Source: Ruminococcaceae bacterium UBA5904 (lineage in GTDB: Bacteria > Bacillota > Clostridia > Oscillospirales > Acutalibacteraceae). From it: 8,008 nt of DNA. The notes below the pieces were generated by a model. It did no database searches, was not told the origin of the DNA, and saw only the letters and a program-made list of their open reading frames with translations. The translations under genes and the position numbers were made by a program. This document shows positions 7,937 to 8,008 of this stretch, piece after piece. The stretch covers positions 225 to 8,232 of the forward strand of contig DJEG01000078.1 of assembly GCA_002431305.1 (NCBI GenBank). Reading direction: 5' to 3'. Position 1 is the first letter of the stretch; each line of letters opens with the position of its first letter.

Positions 7937-8008
7937 ATCGATATTTTCATCGCTATGGCAAAAGAGGGTGGATATATTCCTTTGCGGTTCGACTCTCTTT
8001 TGCTATAT
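7937..8008 (-). other. Upstream region of iolJ, cut by window edge
   Basis: This is the longest non-coding stretch in the window and the likely leader of the operon. It holds the inverted repeat described separately and a perfect 10-base palindrome, ATATCGATAT (7935-7944), that overlaps the iolJ start codon. I see no convincing -35/-10 pair, so the promoter is probably to the right of the window. One minus-strand frame is open from the window edge to a TGA at 7935-7933, which overlaps the iolJ start as ATGA; it encodes about 24 residues of no recognisable family, and chance can explain it. Confidence 0.45.
7954..8007. repeat. 13-base inverted repeat upstream of iolJ (possible operator or hairpin)
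   Basis: The arm at 7954-7966 (TATGGCAAAAGAG) is the reverse complement of the arm at 7995-8007 (CTCTTTTGCTATA) at 12 of 13 positions, and the single difference can form a G-U pair in RNA. The spacer is 28 bases. The arm centres are 41 bases apart, about four helical turns, which would suit two sites on one DNA face. In a minus-strand transcript it would form a stem with a large loop ending 17 bases before the iolJ ATG. It could be a regulator site for the operon, a 5' leader hairpin, or a dispersed intergenic repeat; the sequence does not decide. No T-tract follows an arm beyond the arm's own TTTT, so an intrinsic terminator is not well supported. Confidence 0.5.

Noticed and set aside
7955..8008. 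tRNA-like look: 7-base end pairing plus a GGTTCGACTC string resembling a T-arm on the plus strand
   Set aside because: The span is only about 54 bases, the putative T-stem does not pair, and no D-arm or anticodon arm can be drawn.

Overview
The window carries one tightly packed gene cluster, all on the minus strand, for breaking down myo-inositol to central metabolites. The organism looks like a Firmicute, probably an uncultured gut-type clostridium. This is inferred from three things: strong AGGAG-type ribosome binding sites in front of most genes, AT-rich gaps between GC-moderate genes, and Bacillus/Clostridium-type Iol proteins. No taxonomic marker is present, so this placement is tentative.

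In the direction of transcription (right to left) the order is: iolJ (class II aldolase, 7936-7100), iolC (PfkB-type sugar kinase, 7084-6068), iolB (cupin isomerase, 6047-5274), iolD (ThDP-dependent ring-opening hydrolase, 5238-3316), iolE (inosose dehydratase, 3314-2421), iolA/mmsA (CoA-acylating semialdehyde dehydrogenase, 2391-886) and iolG (inositol 2-dehydrogenase, 845 to beyond position 1, cut by the left edge). Gaps between genes are 1 to 40 bases. No convincing internal terminator or promoter is visible, so a single transcript is likely. No gene-free stretch exceeds about 75 bases.

The seven enzymes form a full pathway. IolG oxidises myo-inositol to 2-keto-myo-inositol, IolE dehydrates it, and IolD opens the ring to 5-deoxy-glucuronate. 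IolB isomerises that to 2-deoxy-5-keto-gluconate (DKG), IolC phosphorylates DKG, and IolJ cleaves DKG-phosphate into dihydroxyacetone phosphate and malonate semialdehyde. IolA converts the semialdehyde to acetyl-CoA and CO2. No transporter, IolR-type regulator, IolH or IolI is seen inside the window; they may lie outside it.

The only non-coding structure of note is a 13-base inverted repeat with one mismatch (7954-7966 and 7995-8007) just upstream of iolJ, the first gene seen. It may be an operator, an mRNA hairpin or a dispersed intergenic repeat. I found no undescribed system; the region is a recognisable catabolic operon with a few small oddities.
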